A stretch of 64,000 nt of DNA from Frateuria_A yonginensis. GTDB taxonomy: Bacteria; Pseudomonadota; Gammaproteobacteria; Xanthomonadales; Rhodanobacteraceae. Positions 43,348-56,396 of this stretch are shown here, in pieces (positions within the stretch are counted from its first letter, which is position 1; each line of letters starts with the position of its first letter). The notes beneath the pieces are model-generated. The model ran no database searches. It was not told where the DNA came from and was given only the letters and a program-made list of their open reading frames with translations. The stretch spans positions 258,865-322,864 of the forward strand of contig NZ_JBBBNY010000004.1 of NCBI RefSeq assembly GCF_037137055.1, given 5' to 3'. A program made the translations under genes and the position numbers.

Positions 43348-44339
43348 GGCAGGGTGATCTCCACGCCGCAGCGGAACGTGCGGGCGGCGCCGGGTGCGAG
43401 TCGGATGGCCTGCGCGCAGTCAGGCCGGTTGAAGGCGTCGGGCAGGCTCGCCATCGGCTCCAGCGCCAGCGAGGTGCGCGCGCCGCGGTCGAGCGTGTCG
43501 CCCGTATAGGCGAGCATGACGCCGCCCTCCTGCCACACCGCGAGCCCCACGCCGCTGGCCGGATCGCGCAACCGGCTGCGCGCGCGCCCGTCAGGATCGG
43601 CGTGCAGGCCGGCATAGGTGTGGTTGAGGCCCAGGGCGCCGATCGCGCGCGGCCGGCGGAAATCCAGTTCCGGCGCCTGCGCCAGCGGCCGGTAGGCCGT
43701 CTCGCCGGGCAGCGGGATGAAGGCCTCGTCGGTGGCGATCACGCAGTCGGCCGGAACGGCGAGCTCCCACGCCGCGAGCGGGCCGCTGCCGACGCGGAAG
43801 TACGGATGCCAGCCGGCGAACGCCGGGGCCGCGCTGGTGCCCAGGTTGCGCAGGTGGATCTCGACGGTGAGCCCGTCGGCCGCGAGGGTGTAGCGCACGG
43901 CCAGGTCCAGCGCGAACGGATAGCCCGGCCGCGGGGCGATCGCGGTGGCCAGCAGCACCCGCGCCGCGACCGCGTCGGCGGCAAGCTCGGCCACGGCGAA
44001 GTCCACGTCGCGCACGAAACCGTGCCGGCACGCGCGCGCGCTGCCGGTGGCGCCGGGCGCGAGGTCGTGGTCGACGCCGTCGAACCGGTAGCGCGCCTCG
44101 GCGATGCGATTGGCGAACGGCGCCAGCAGCGCGAAACGCGAGCCCGGCCGGGCCGCCAGCTCGGCGGCATCGCGATGGCCGTCGGCCAGGTCGATCCAGC
44201 GTCCGCCCAGCCGCACCTCCAGGCCGAGCACACAGGCGCCACGTCGCGCGATGCGCACGCGGCGACCACGCTCGGCATCGTTCAATACCGCGATCGGCTG
44301 CCTGTCCAGCCACTCGATGGCGACGTCGAAAGCACCCAT
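43344..44339 (-). CDS. Aldose 1-epimerase family protein
   Basis: This 331-residue beta-sandwich protein of the galactose mutarotase fold interconverts the alpha and beta forms of aldoses. LLAPFANRIAEARYRFDG holds the Arg of the substrate site. RHGFVRDVDF and GWHPYFRVG hold the two histidines, and LALEPMASLPDAF the catalytic Glu. It is coupled by overlap to the dehydratase gene and diverges from pepN. Confidence 0.86.
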   Translation of the reverse strand: MGAFDVAIEWLDRQPIAVLNDAERGRRVRIARRGACVLGLEVRLGGRWIDLADGHRDAAELAARPGSRFALLAPFANRIAEARYRFDGVDHDLAPGATGSARACRHGFVRDVDFAVAELAADAVAARVLLATAIAPRPGYPFALDLAVRYTLAADGLTVEIHLRNLGTSAAPAFAGWHPYFRVGSGPLAAWELAVPADCVIATDEAFIPLPGETAYRPLAQAPELDFRRPRAIGALGLNHTYAGLHADPDGRARSRLRDPASGVGLAVWQEGGVMLAYTGDTLDRGARTSLALEPMASLPDAFNRPDCAQAIRLAPGAARTFRCGVEITLP

Positions 44340-44411
44340 CTTTGGTCCGGGTCGCGAAAACGTCGCATGTTAGCCTGAGCCTTCCCCTTGCGGCTTCCTC
44401 TCGACCACACC

Positions 44412-47036
44412 GTGCGCGACGACCAGACCCCCTCCCCGATCCGACTCGCCGACTACCGCCCGCCCGCCTGGCGCGTGGACCACATCGAACTGGAGTTCGA
44501 CCTGGGCATCGACGCCAGCGAGGTGCGGTCGCGCCTGCAGCTCGCGCGCGACCCCGCACAGGACGCGCCGCTGCGGCTGGACGGCGAGGGGCTGGAACTG
44601 CTCGCCATCGCGCTCGACGGCCGGCCGCTGGACGAGGGCACCTACCGCTACCGCGACAACGTGCTGGAGGTCGACGGCGCGCGCGACGGCAGCGTGCTGG
44701 AGACCCGCGTGCGCGTGCGGCCGGCGGCCAATACCGCGCTGGAGGGGCTGTACCTGTCCGGCTCGCGCGAGCGCGGCTTCCTGCTGACCCAGTGCGAGGC
44801 GGAGGGCTTCCGCCACATCACCTTCTTTCCCGACCGGCCCGACGTGCTGGCCAAGTACACGGTCACCCTGCGCGCCGACCGCGCGCGCTTCCCGGTGCTG
44901 CTCGCCGGCGGCAACCCGGACGGCGCGGGCGAGCTGCCGGACGGGCGGCACTGGGCGCGCTTCGTCGATCCGTACCCGAAGCCCTGCTACCTGTTCGCGC
45001 TGGTCGCCGGGCGGCTGGAGAGGATCGAGCGCGACTACCGCACCGCCGACGGCCGCGACGTCAGGCTCGTGATCTGGGCCGAAGCCGACGTGATCGACTG
45101 CTGCGGCTACGCGATGGACGCGCTCGAACGGGCCATGCGCTGGGACGAGCAGGCCTACGGGCGCAACTACGATCTGTCCGTGTTCCACGTCGTCGCCACC
45201 CACGACTTCAACATGGGCGCGATGGAGAACAAGGGCCTCAACATCTTCAACGCCAAGTACCTGCTGGCCGACCCGGACACCACCACCGACGACGAGTACC
45301 GCGCGGTCGAGGCGGTGATCGGCCACGAGTATTTCCACAACTGGAGCGGCAACCGCGTGACCTGCCGCGACTGGTTCCAGCTCTCGCTCAAGGAAGGCCT
45401 CACCGTGTTCCGCGAGCAGCAGTTCTCGGCGGACATGAACTCGGCGCCGCTCAAGCGCATCGACGACGTGGCGCTGCTGCGCCGCGCGCAGTTCCCCGAG
45501 GATGCCGGCCCGCTCGCCCATCCGGTGCGGCCGGCGCAGTACAGCGAGATCAACAACTTCTACACCGCCACGGTGTACGAGAAGGGCTCGGAACTGGTGC
45601 GCATGCTCGCCGGCCGTCTGGGGCGCGAAGGCTTCCGACGTGGCATGGACCTGTACTTCGCGCGCAACGACGGCCGTGCCGCGACCATCGAGGACTTCCT
45701 CACTGCGCTGGGCGAGGCCAACGGGCTGGACCTGTCGCCCTACCTCGCCTGGTACGGCCAGGCCGGCACCCCGCGGCTGGTCGCCGAGGGCCGTCACGAT
45801 CCGGTGCGGCGCGAGTACGCGCTGACCCTGCGCCAGCACACGCCGCCCACCCCGGGCCAGCCGGACAAGCGTCCGCTGCCGATCCCGGTCAAGCTCGCGT
45901 TGTTCGATCCGGACGGCCGCATGCTGCCGCTGCAGGATGGCGCGACCGAGCAGGTGGTGGTGCTCGATCGGGCCGAGCACACGTTCGTCTTTCCCGGTAT
46001 CGAGCGCGCCCCGGTGCCGTCGTTGCTGCGCGGCTTCTCGGCGCCGGTGATCCTCGAGTGCGCCTACGCGCCGGCCGAGCTGGCGCTGCTGCTGACCCAC
46101 GACACGGATGGCTTCAACCGCTGGGAGGCGGCGCAGCAGTTGGCCTGGCGTGCCTACGCCGAGTTGCGTGACGAGCGCGATCGGGCAGCGCTGACCGTCT
46201 GGTGCGAGACCCTGGCCGGGCTGTTCGAGACCATGAAACTGGACGCGGCGCTGCTCGCCGACCTGCTCACCCCGCCGGGCGAGGTGGAGCTGGCCGAACG
46301 CGAGACCGACGTCGATCCCGCGCGCATCCATGCGCTGCATCAGGCGCTGCAGCGCGAACTGGCGACACGTATCGGCAACGCCGCGCTGCACGCGCGCTAT
46401 CACGACCTTGCGTCCGACGCCGCCGCGGCGCTGGACGCGGCCAGCCAGGCGCGCCGACGACTCAGGCGCCGCGTGCTGGAACTGCTCGCCCTGGTCGACA
46501 CCGCGGCCGCGCAGGCGCTGGCTGCCGCGCAGTTCGACCAGGCCGCGACCATGACCGACCGCCTGGCCGCGCTGGCGGTGCTGGTGCGCAGCGCGGCGCC
46601 GCAAGCCGACGCGGCGCTGGCGCACTACCGCAAGCGCTACGACGGCAACGCACTGGCGCTGGACAAGTGGTTCGCCGTGCAGGCACAGCTCCCGGGGGAG
46701 GCTGCGCTGGCGCGCGTGCGGGCGCTGGAGGCCGATCCGAGATTCACCCTGAAGAACCCCAACCGCGTGCAGGCCCTGTTCGGCACCTGGGCCCGCGGCA
46801 ACCCCAGCGGCTTCCACCGCGCCGATGGCGAGGGGTACCGCCTGCTCGCGGCGCGGCTGGCCGAACTGGATGCGCTCAACCCGCAGGTGGCGGCGCGGCT
46901 GGCCACGGCCTTCAACGGCTGGCAGCGGCTCGAACCGGTCCGCCGCGGACAGGCACGCGCGGCGGTGGCGGGACTGGCGGACAGGCGCCTCTCGCGCAAC
47001 CTCGCCGAGATCGTGGGCAACATGCTCAAGGCGTAG
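44412..47036 (+). CDS. pepN: Aminopeptidase N (M1 family)
   Basis: This enzyme of about 874 residues removes N-terminal residues from peptides in the cytoplasm. GAMENKGLN (269-273 for GAMEN) and the zinc motif HEYFHNW (305 onwards) with the ligand Glu in LKEGLTVF define it. The four-domain length matches PepN. A GTG is chosen as start because a possible -10 (TAGCCT, 44371-44376) would give a leader of about 29 nt. A TTG 24 nt upstream, giving eight more residues, is the alternative. It diverges from the epimerase gene. Confidence 0.92.
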   Translation: MRDDQTPSPIRLADYRPPAWRVDHIELEFDLGIDASEVRSRLQLARDPAQDAPLRLDGEGLELLAIALDGRPLDEGTYRYRDNVLEVDGARDGSVLETRVRVRPAANTALEGLYLSGSRERGFLLTQCEAEGFRHITFFPDRPDVLAKYTVTLRADRARFPVLLAGGNPDGAGELPDGRHWARFVDPYPKPCYLFALVAGRLERIERDYRTADGRDVRLVIWAEADVIDCCGYAMDALERAMRWDEQAYGRNYDLSVFHVVATHDFNMGAMENKGLNIFNAKYLLADPDTTTDDEYRAVEAVIGHEYFHNWSGNRVTCRDWFQLSLKEGLTVFREQQFSADMNSAPLKRIDDVALLRRAQFPEDAGPLAHPVRPAQYSEINNFYTATVYEKGSELVRMLAGRLGREGFRRGMDLYFARNDGRAATIEDFLTALGEANGLDLSPYLAWYGQAGTPRLVAEGRHDPVRREYALTLRQHTPPTPGQPDKRPLPIPVKLALFDPDGRMLPLQDGATEQVVVLDRAEHTFVFPGIERAPVPSLLRGFSAPVILECAYAPAELALLLTHDTDGFNRWEAAQQLAWRAYAELRDERDRAALTVWCETLAGLFETMKLDAALLADLLTPPGEVELAERETDVDPARIHALHQALQRELATRIGNAALHARYHDLASDAAAALDAASQARRRLRRRVLELLALVDTAAAQALAAAQFDQAATMTDRLAALAVLVRSAAPQADAALAHYRKRYDGNALALDKWFAVQAQLPGEAALARVRALEADPRFTLKNPNRVQALFGTWARGNPSGFHRADGEGYRLLAARLAELDALNPQVAARLATAFNGWQRLEPVRRGQARAAVAGLADRRLSRNLAEIVGNMLKA

Positions 47037-47060
47037 CCGCCAGGGACACGGCCTTTATGG

Positions 47061-47156
47061 CAGCGAGCCTGCTCGCGATGCTCCTTGCCTTTTGCGCCGG
47101 GCAGGTCGTCGGCCGGGCGCGCCATCGAAAAGCATCGCGGGCAAGCTCGCGCCTGC
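47061..47156. repeat. Paired REP element after pepN
   Basis: CAGCGAGCCTGCTCGCGATG and GCATCGCGGGCAAGCTCGC face each other across about 50 nt containing CCTTTTGCGCCGGG. It begins 24 nt past the pepN stop, so here the stop codon is not taken from the repeat. Confidence 0.82.
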
Positions 47157-47228
47157 GCCCCCGGCGGGGGCGCGTCCGCTACGTGGGGCGTCCCGGCGTC
47201 GCGGCGCCGCCGTCGCCAGGCCCGCCGA

Positions 47229-47414
47229 TCAGGCGGCCAGCTGGTCCAGCGCGCTGCGCAGGCGGTGCATGTGCGACTCCAGGCGGGGACGCAACTGCTG
47301 GCGCTCCTGTTCGCTGCGCCCGGCCAGGCGTTCGATCGCCATCTGCACCTTGCCGATCTCGATCATCAGGTCGTGGCGCGGATAGACCGGCTGGAAGTCG
47401 AGGACGTTGTCCAT
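47229..47414 (-). CDS. Small helical hypothetical protein
   Basis: The product is 61 residues beginning MDNVLDFQPVYPRHDLMIE. The rest is charged and amphipathic (RSEQERQQLRPRLESHMHRL), predicted as one or two helices with no membrane segment. Composition is balanced, unlike the many Arg/Pro-rich shadow frames around it. No strong ribosome site is visible, which keeps confidence moderate. The function is unknown. Confidence 0.5.
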   Translation of the reverse strand: MDNVLDFQPVYPRHDLMIEIGKVQMAIERLAGRSEQERQQLRPRLESHMHRLRSALDQLAA

Positions 47415-47567
47415 GGCGGAACGGGAAAGTCGGTTGACCCGAGCGGGCTCTGCAACCGCCGTGCCAGAGCGTGAAGCCCGTCACACCCGAGCCGGGACCG
47501 CGTCGGCCGGCTGACGCTCAGCGTCAGCTGCCCTACAAAAAAAAGCCGCAACTAGTCACTTTTTATT

Positions 47568-47745
47568 CACGGCGGTACTGGGAATATCGCTCCCGCAGTC
47601 GCGAGGGAGCGCGACGGCGCCCGCGACTTTCCGGTTTCTGGCGCCCGGCAACACGGTCATCCTGGATTCCCCCTGTTCCTGAGACCGCCGGGCGCCAGAT
47701 CTAAGCAAGGCCAAGCCCCGCCCGATGGCGGGGCTTGGCTTTTGT
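47568..47745 (+). ncRNA. Candidate structured small RNA ending in a strong terminator
   Basis: This lies in a 573-bp stretch without a convincing gene (47415-47987). The plus strand can fold into hairpin GCTCCC...GGGAGC (47589-47610). A long hairpin with perfect 13-bp arms TCTGGCGCCCGGC / GCCGGGCGCCAGA (47637-47649, 47687-47699) follows. Its loop is C-rich (ATTCCCCCTGTTCC), and then comes a terminator. The start of the region is AT-rich (CACTTTTTATTCAC), unusual for this genome. The fold and C-rich loop could be an antisense-type RNA (for example related to phage C4-type RNAs or to C-loop sRNAs of Xanthomonas), but family membership is only a guess. The 5' end is uncertain. Confidence 0.45.
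47710..47743 (+). terminator. Rho-independent terminator, plus strand
   Basis: The stem GCCAAGCCCCGCC / GGCGGGGCTTGGC (13 perfect pairs) with loop CGAT is followed by TTTTG. On the minus strand the stem is not followed by a T-run. Since no plus-strand protein gene ends here, it argues for a non-coding transcript upstream. Confidence 0.85.
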
Positions 47746-47760
47746 GGGGGCGGAAAAGGC

Positions 47761-47792
47761 GACGGCGCCGCGGGAAACCCGACGGCGCCGTC
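47761..47792. other. Strong hairpin between the terminator and mnmG
   Basis: GACGGCGCCG and CGGCGCCGTC are perfectly complementary over 10 bp, with an inner CGGG-AAA-CCCG. There is no T-run, so it is not a standard terminator. It lies about 195 bp upstream of mnmG and could be a leader structure or a processing site. A possible mnmG -10 box TACCAT lies at 47943-47948. Confidence 0.5.
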
Positions 47793-47987
47793 ATGCTTCC
47801 TTTCCTGGTACGCGACCGGGCCCCTGTCTGCCCGGCCTCGGCGCGCGGCCTCGCGCAGCGTCTGTCCAAGGAAAGTGCACGCAGAGTGAAGCAGCATTCG
47901 TGCCAAGCTCTTGATTTTGCGCAGAGCTGCGCCATGAAGCGCTACCATACGCACGCTCTTTATCTGTCCGCACGCGACGCGACTCCG

Positions 47988-49862
<1,875 letters not shown>

Positions 49863-49871
49863 ACGCCCCCT

Positions 49872-49949
49872 GTAGCAGCGCGCTTGCTCGCGATGCCTTT
49901 TGCGCGGGAATTCGAAAGGCGGGAGCATCGTGAGCAAGCGCGCTCCTAC
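49872..49949. repeat. Paired REP element after mnmG
   Basis: GTAGCAGCGCGCTTGCTCGCGATG and GCATCGTGAGCAAGCGCGCTCCTAC are near-perfect inverted ends around about 29 nt containing CTTTTGCGCGGG. It starts 9 nt past the mnmG stop codon. This is the most symmetric copy in the window. Confidence 0.87.
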
Positions 49950-50004
49950 AACGCCTGGCCACATGGCATGATCGGGCGTTCCGAACACGAGCGGAGTACG
50001 CCTG

Positions 50005-50760
50005 ATGGAAGTGTGGATCGGCCGCGACGGCCAGCGCCATGGTCCCTACAAGGAAGAGGACGTGCGCCAGTGGCTGCGCGACGGCCAGCTCGCGCGCGAC
50101 GACCTGGGCTGGTACGAGGGCCTGGCCGACTGGCAACCACTGTCTGTGCTGTTCCCCGACGCGCTCGCCGCCACGCCGCCCCCGTTCGGACCGTCCGCGG
50201 CGGTGCCGCCGTCGACCAACACTACTGCGGCACTGGAGGACTATGCCGGCTTCTGGAAGCGGCTGGTCGCCTACATCATCGACGCGATCGTCCTGTTCGT
50301 CCCCAACACGCTGATCATGAAGGCGTTCGGCGAGGGCGCCGCGCAGGCGCAGCTGCAGCAGGCCGTGCTGTCGGCCGGGCAGGACGTCGATCGCGTCTTT
50401 GCCGCCTATGGCCAGTACTACGAGAGCATGCAGACCGCCTACCTGCTCACCTGGCTGCTGGCCTGGCTGTACTTCGCCGTCTGCGAAAGCTCGGCCTGGC
50501 AGGGCACGGTGGGCAAGCTCGCGCTGGGCATTCGCGTGACCGACCTGCAGGGGCGGCGCATCAGCTTTCCGCGGGCACTGGGCCGCTACGCCGCCAAGAT
50601 CCTCAGCGCGATGATCCTGCTGATCGGCTTCCTGATGGTCGCCTGGACGCGGCGCAAGCAGGGCCTGCACGACATGCTCGCCAACACCCTGGTATTGAAC
50701 GGCCGCGCGGCCGTGTTCCGCGAGCGGGAACGGCGGGACGACCGCTCTTTCCACGCGTAG
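50005..50760 (+). CDS. GYF_2 plus RDD-family membrane protein
   Basis: This 251-residue protein has an N-terminal GYF_2-like domain (about 1-50, VWIGRDGQRHGPYKEEDVRQWL and GWYEGLADWQPL). A proline-rich linker joins it to an RDD membrane domain (about 80-240, FWKRLVAYIIDAIVLFVPNTL, GTVGKLALGIRVTDLQG, KQGLHDMLANT). The family's role is unclear; transport or membrane scaffolding has been proposed. A GGAG ribosome-site-like sequence lies upstream. It is flanked by the REP pair and tex. Confidence 0.85.
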   Translation: MEVWIGRDGQRHGPYKEEDVRQWLRDGQLARDDLGWYEGLADWQPLSVLFPDALAATPPPFGPSAAVPPSTNTTAALEDYAGFWKRLVAYIIDAIVLFVPNTLIMKAFGEGAAQAQLQQAVLSAGQDVDRVFAAYGQYYESMQTAYLLTWLLAWLYFAVCESSAWQGTVGKLALGIRVTDLQGRRISFPRALGRYAAKILSAMILLIGFLMVAWTRRKQGLHDMLANTLVLNGRAAVFRERERRDDRSFHA

Positions 50761-50822
50761 CCAGGTCGCCGGATCGGCCGGACCGCCGGACCGCCGCACG
50801 GCCCGACGGATCGTGCGCCGGT

Positions 50823-50831
50823 TGCTATGAT
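50823..50831 (+). promoter_or_regulatory. Extended -10 promoter of tex
   Basis: TGCTATGAT carries a TG extension and a five-of-six -10 box. It ends 33 nt before the tex ATG. No -35 is needed for an extended -10 promoter and none is evident. Confidence 0.5.
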
Positions 50832-50864
50832 CGACGGCTTCCTGCCTCACCGAAGCACGCTTAC

Positions 50865-53180
<2,316 letters not shown>

Positions 53181-53341
53181 CGGCATCGGGCGCGTGGAGA
53201 GAGGAAGGTCCGCACCGCGGCCGCAGGGCCGGTGGGGCGGACCGCCCGCGATGCGCCGCAGCATGCGCTTCCGTATGGAGTGCATTAACGTAACGCGCAA
53301 ATAACGAGGCCATCCCGGCCCTTCCCAGGAGCGTCACCGCC

Positions 53342-55174
53342 ATGCCCCGTACCCGTCTCGCCGGCGCCATCCTCGCCGGTCTGTTGTGCAGTACTGCCGC
53401 CACCGCCACGGATTTCAGCCAGGTCGTCGTGTTCGGCGACAGCCTGAGCGACGCCGGCAACCTGTCGCTCGCGCAGGGCTCGCCGGTGCCGTTGCGCTTC
53501 ACCACCAACCCGGGCACCACGGCCGCCGAGAACGTCGCCGCGGGCCTGGGCCACACGCTCGCACCCTCGCTGGCCGGGGGCACCGACTTCGCCTTCGGCG
53601 GCGCCGGCCTGGTCCAGGGCGTGGCTCCGGTGCCGACGCTGCCCCAGCAGATGGGCCTGTATCTGGCCGCCAATGGTGGTGCCGCCGATCCGAACGCGCT
53701 GTACCAGGTGTGGGGTGGCGCCAACGATATCTTCTACCTCACCGGCGCGAGCACCGACCCGAACGTGCTGGCTGCCGGCACCGCGGCTGCGGCCCAGGCC
53801 GAAATCGGCATGCTCGGCCAGCTGCAGGCGGCCGGTGCGCGCTACGTGGTGGTCTACAACCTGCCGGACATCGGCAAGACCCCGGCCAGCGCCGCCGGCG
53901 GGCCGGCCGCGCAACAGGGCGGCACCCAGCTGTCGCTGGTGTTCAACGGTGTGCTCAACAGCGGCCTGGCGCAGCTCAGCGCGGGCGGGCTGAACGTGAT
54001 CCCGGTGAACACCTTCGCGCTGCTCAACGAGGTGATCGCCGACCCGTCCGCCTACGGCTTCGCCAACGTCACCGCGCCCGCCTGCAACGGCAGCTCGGTG
54101 CAGTGCGGACCGGTCGGCTCGGGCCTGCCCTACTCCTACGCGGCCGGTACCGACCAGACCTACCTGTTCGCCGACGGCGTGCATCCCACCACGGCGGCGC
54201 ACGCGATGCTCGGCCAGTACGTGCTGTCGGTGATCCGTGCGCCTGGGCAGATCTCGCTGCTGGGCGAGGCGCCGCTGGCGGCCACCGCCGCGCAGTACCG
54301 CGCGATCCGCAACGAGATGCTGGCCGACGGCCAGGGCAGCGACACCCGCTTCTTCGCCAGCGTCGATTACGGCCGCCAGCGTTTCGACGCCACCGACGCC
54401 TCGCCCAAGACCGACAGCGACAATGTCAACCTGACTCTGGGCACCGACGTGCGTGCCGGCGAGCACGTCTCGGTGGGCGTGGCACTGGGCCTGGGTCAGC
54501 ACAACGCCGACTTCGCCGGCGGCATGGGCGGCTACAAGCTGCAGGACATCTCCGGCCTCGGCTACGCGCTTTACCACAACGGCGGCGGCTACGTCGGCGG
54601 CTTCGCCAGCTTCGGCCAGGCCAACTTCAAGGACATCAACCGCCGCGTCCAGCTGGGCACCGCCGTGCGCAACGAAGGCGGCAAGGCCGACGGCTCGCAC
54701 CTGGGCGGCGGTCTCGAGGGCGGCTGGTGGTTCCAGGCCGGCGGGTTGCAGACCGGCCCGTTCGCTCACCTGGAGTGGCAGACGGTCAAGATCAAGGGCT
54801 ACACCGAAGACGGCAACGACAGCACCGCGATGTGGTTCGGCAGCCAGCAGCGCGACGCGCTGGTCGGCTCGCTGGGCTGGCGCCTGCAGGGTCACTGGCA
54901 GGCCGGCGGCGCCACGCTGATGCCGTACGTGGAGCTGGCCTGGAACCATGACGACAAGGCGGATCCGCGCACGGTCCGTGCCGGCCTGGTCGGCATGGCC
55001 GGCAGGTTCGAGTTGACCGGCTACGTGCCGGACAAGACCTGGGGCAGCGCCGACCTGGGCCTGTCCGCCCAGTTCAGCCAGAACGTCACCGGCTGGTTCG
55101 GATACCACGGGCGCTTCAGCGACCGCAACCAGAAGGACGACAGCGTGAACCTGGGCGTCAAGATCGGCTTCTGA
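53342..55174 (+). CDS. Autotransporter GDSL esterase/lipase
   Basis: This 610-residue self-secreting esterase has a signal peptide (about 1-22) and a GDSL passenger with FGDSLSDAGN (catalytic Ser34). GGANDI gives the block-III Asn and DGVHPT the Asp-His pair. The C-terminal autotransporter barrel (about 330-610) ends NLGVKIGF. This is the EstA/EstP/ApeE type anchored in the outer membrane. It should hydrolyse lipids or esters outside the cell. CCAGGAGC precedes the ATG. It ends in a strong bidirectional terminator. Confidence 0.92.
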   Translation: MPRTRLAGAILAGLLCSTAATATDFSQVVVFGDSLSDAGNLSLAQGSPVPLRFTTNPGTTAAENVAAGLGHTLAPSLAGGTDFAFGGAGLVQGVAPVPTLPQQMGLYLAANGGAADPNALYQVWGGANDIFYLTGASTDPNVLAAGTAAAAQAEIGMLGQLQAAGARYVVVYNLPDIGKTPASAAGGPAAQQGGTQLSLVFNGVLNSGLAQLSAGGLNVIPVNTFALLNEVIADPSAYGFANVTAPACNGSSVQCGPVGSGLPYSYAAGTDQTYLFADGVHPTTAAHAMLGQYVLSVIRAPGQISLLGEAPLAATAAQYRAIRNEMLADGQGSDTRFFASVDYGRQRFDATDASPKTDSDNVNLTLGTDVRAGEHVSVGVALGLGQHNADFAGGMGGYKLQDISGLGYALYHNGGGYVGGFASFGQANFKDINRRVQLGTAVRNEGGKADGSHLGGGLEGGWWFQAGGLQTGPFAHLEWQTVKIKGYTEDGNDSTAMWFGSQQRDALVGSLGWRLQGHWQAGGATLMPYVELAWNHDDKADPRTVRAGLVGMAGRFELTGYVPDKTWGSADLGLSAQFSQNVTGWFGYHGRFSDRNQKDDSVNLGVKIGF

Positions 55175-55187
55175 ACCCGCCCCGGAC

Positions 55188-55220
55188 GAAAAAAAGCCGC
55201 CAAACGGCGGCTTTTTTTTT
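55188..55220. terminator. Bidirectional Rho-independent terminator
   Basis: AAGCCGCC and GGCGGCTT form a perfect stem with loop AAAC, flanked by an A-run on the left and a T-run of nine or more on the right. It can end both the esterase transcript and the convergent lipoprotein transcript. Confidence 0.93.
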
Positions 55221-55260
55221 GGACGTCCAGACGGCTGGACGTCCGAGCGATACCGCGGCT

Positions 55261-56115
55261 TTACTTGCCCTTGCCGCCGGTCGCCAGCTTGAGGATGTCC
55301 TGCGCTTGCTGCTTCAGGCTGGCCGCCTCCTCGTCGCTGAGGCTGTTGTCGGTCTTGCTGCCGGACTGCACCTGCTTGAGCACCAGGTTGCCGTCCTTGT
55401 CCCAGCCGGCGCGCTCGATCGAGCTGGGCTTGGCGTCCTGGCTGGCCTTCTTCTGCTGCACCACGACCCACGGCTGGCCGTCCTGGTAGGCGTAGTCGGT
55501 ACTGGTGAAGCCCTTGTCGCCGTAGTCGGCGCGGGCGCGGATGAACTGCACCTGGCCGTTCTTGCGGAACACCTGCCAGGCACGCGAGACGTCCTTCTCC
55601 AGCTTGGTGCCATTGCTGATCTTCATGCCGCCGATCTGCTTCTGCACCGCCTGGAACTCGGCCAGCTGCTTCTCGGCCGGGGTCTGCTCGGGTACCAGCT
55701 CGATCGACACCTGGCTGGGCGCACCCTTGGTCAGCACCGGCGCCTGCAGCGGCATCTTGTACTGGCGATCGCCGTCGGTGAGCTGGGCCTGGACCACGTA
55801 CAGGTCGGCCGGGTTCACGTCGGCCGGGTTGAAGTCCAGCTCGAACGACTGCGGGATCTGCACCGGCGCGATCGTCTTGCTGGCCAGCGGCACCGTGCCC
55901 GCCTGGGCGTTGGAGGAGACGTCGACCAGGCTGACCACCAGCTTCGCCTCGGGCGAGAGCGGGTTGTCGCCGCGCACGTTGACCGTACCGGTGACCTTGT
56001 TCGTCTGGGGCGCCGTCGCGGCGTTGTCGCCGCCCTGCTCCGGCGCGCTGGAACCGTTGCAACCGGCCAGGGCCAGCGCAGCTACCGACATCAGGGACCA
56101 AACCAACCTGCGCAT
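55261..56115 (-). CDS. YbaY-family lipoprotein
   Basis: This 284-residue lipoprotein has a signal ending ALAGC, with Cys19 as the lipidation site. A YbaY-type beta domain (about 40-140, VTGTVNVRGDNPLSPEAKLVVSL and IPQSFELDFNPADV) precedes a Lys/Gln-rich C-terminal half ending KLATGGKGK. GAGG lies 7 nt before the ATG. The family is envelope-associated with no defined function. It shares a terminator with the esterase gene. Confidence 0.85.
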   Translation of the reverse strand: MRRLVWSLMSVAALALAGCNGSSAPEQGGDNAATAPQTNKVTGTVNVRGDNPLSPEAKLVVSLVDVSSNAQAGTVPLASKTIAPVQIPQSFELDFNPADVNPADLYVVQAQLTDGDRQYKMPLQAPVLTKGAPSQVSIELVPEQTPAEKQLAEFQAVQKQIGGMKISNGTKLEKDVSRAWQVFRKNGQVQFIRARADYGDKGFTSTDYAYQDGQPWVVVQQKKASQDAKPSSIERAGWDKDGNLVLKQVQSGSKTDNSLSDEEAASLKQQAQDILKLATGGKGK

Positions 56116-56396
56116 GGGGAAACCTCGTTCGGGAAAAACACCGGGGACTGCACGGAAGTCGGAGGGCGCCTGGCGCCGCGTTTTCCGCGGGGGAAGTTCC
56201 AAGCATAGCGGAAAAAAGTCGCTTCGCGCAAAAAGTCAAGCCATCGCAGGACACCTGACGGCTCGGTCGGCTGCCGGGCCAGACCCCCGGTCGAGCCCGC
56301 TGCGGCCAAAGCCAACGATAAGCGGCGCCGCGCTAGGATGGAGCCCGGCCGGCGGATTCGCTTTCCGCCCTTTTTCCGTTGCCCCGGGGTTCGCCC

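Noticed and set aside
47061..47156. Short frames reading ASLLAM or KASRAS-type peptides at REP elements
   Set aside because: They are translations of the repeat itself (GAGCTTGCTCGCGATG) and recur at every copy.
47471..47704. Plus-strand frame of 77 codons and a minus-strand 34-codon frame over the structured region
   Set aside because: Composition is Arg/Pro/Ser-rich and the frames coincide with the arms of RNA hairpins. The region is better explained as non-coding structure.
47568..47745. 6S RNA, SRP RNA or RNase P RNA in the structured region
   Set aside because: The sequence lacks the long closing stem and bubble of 6S and the conserved loops of the other RNAs, so it was left as an unassigned candidate.
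53181..53341. Terminator of tex in GGTCCGC...GCGGACC
   Set aside because: A stem is possible but no T-run follows it, so it was not called as an intrinsic terminator.
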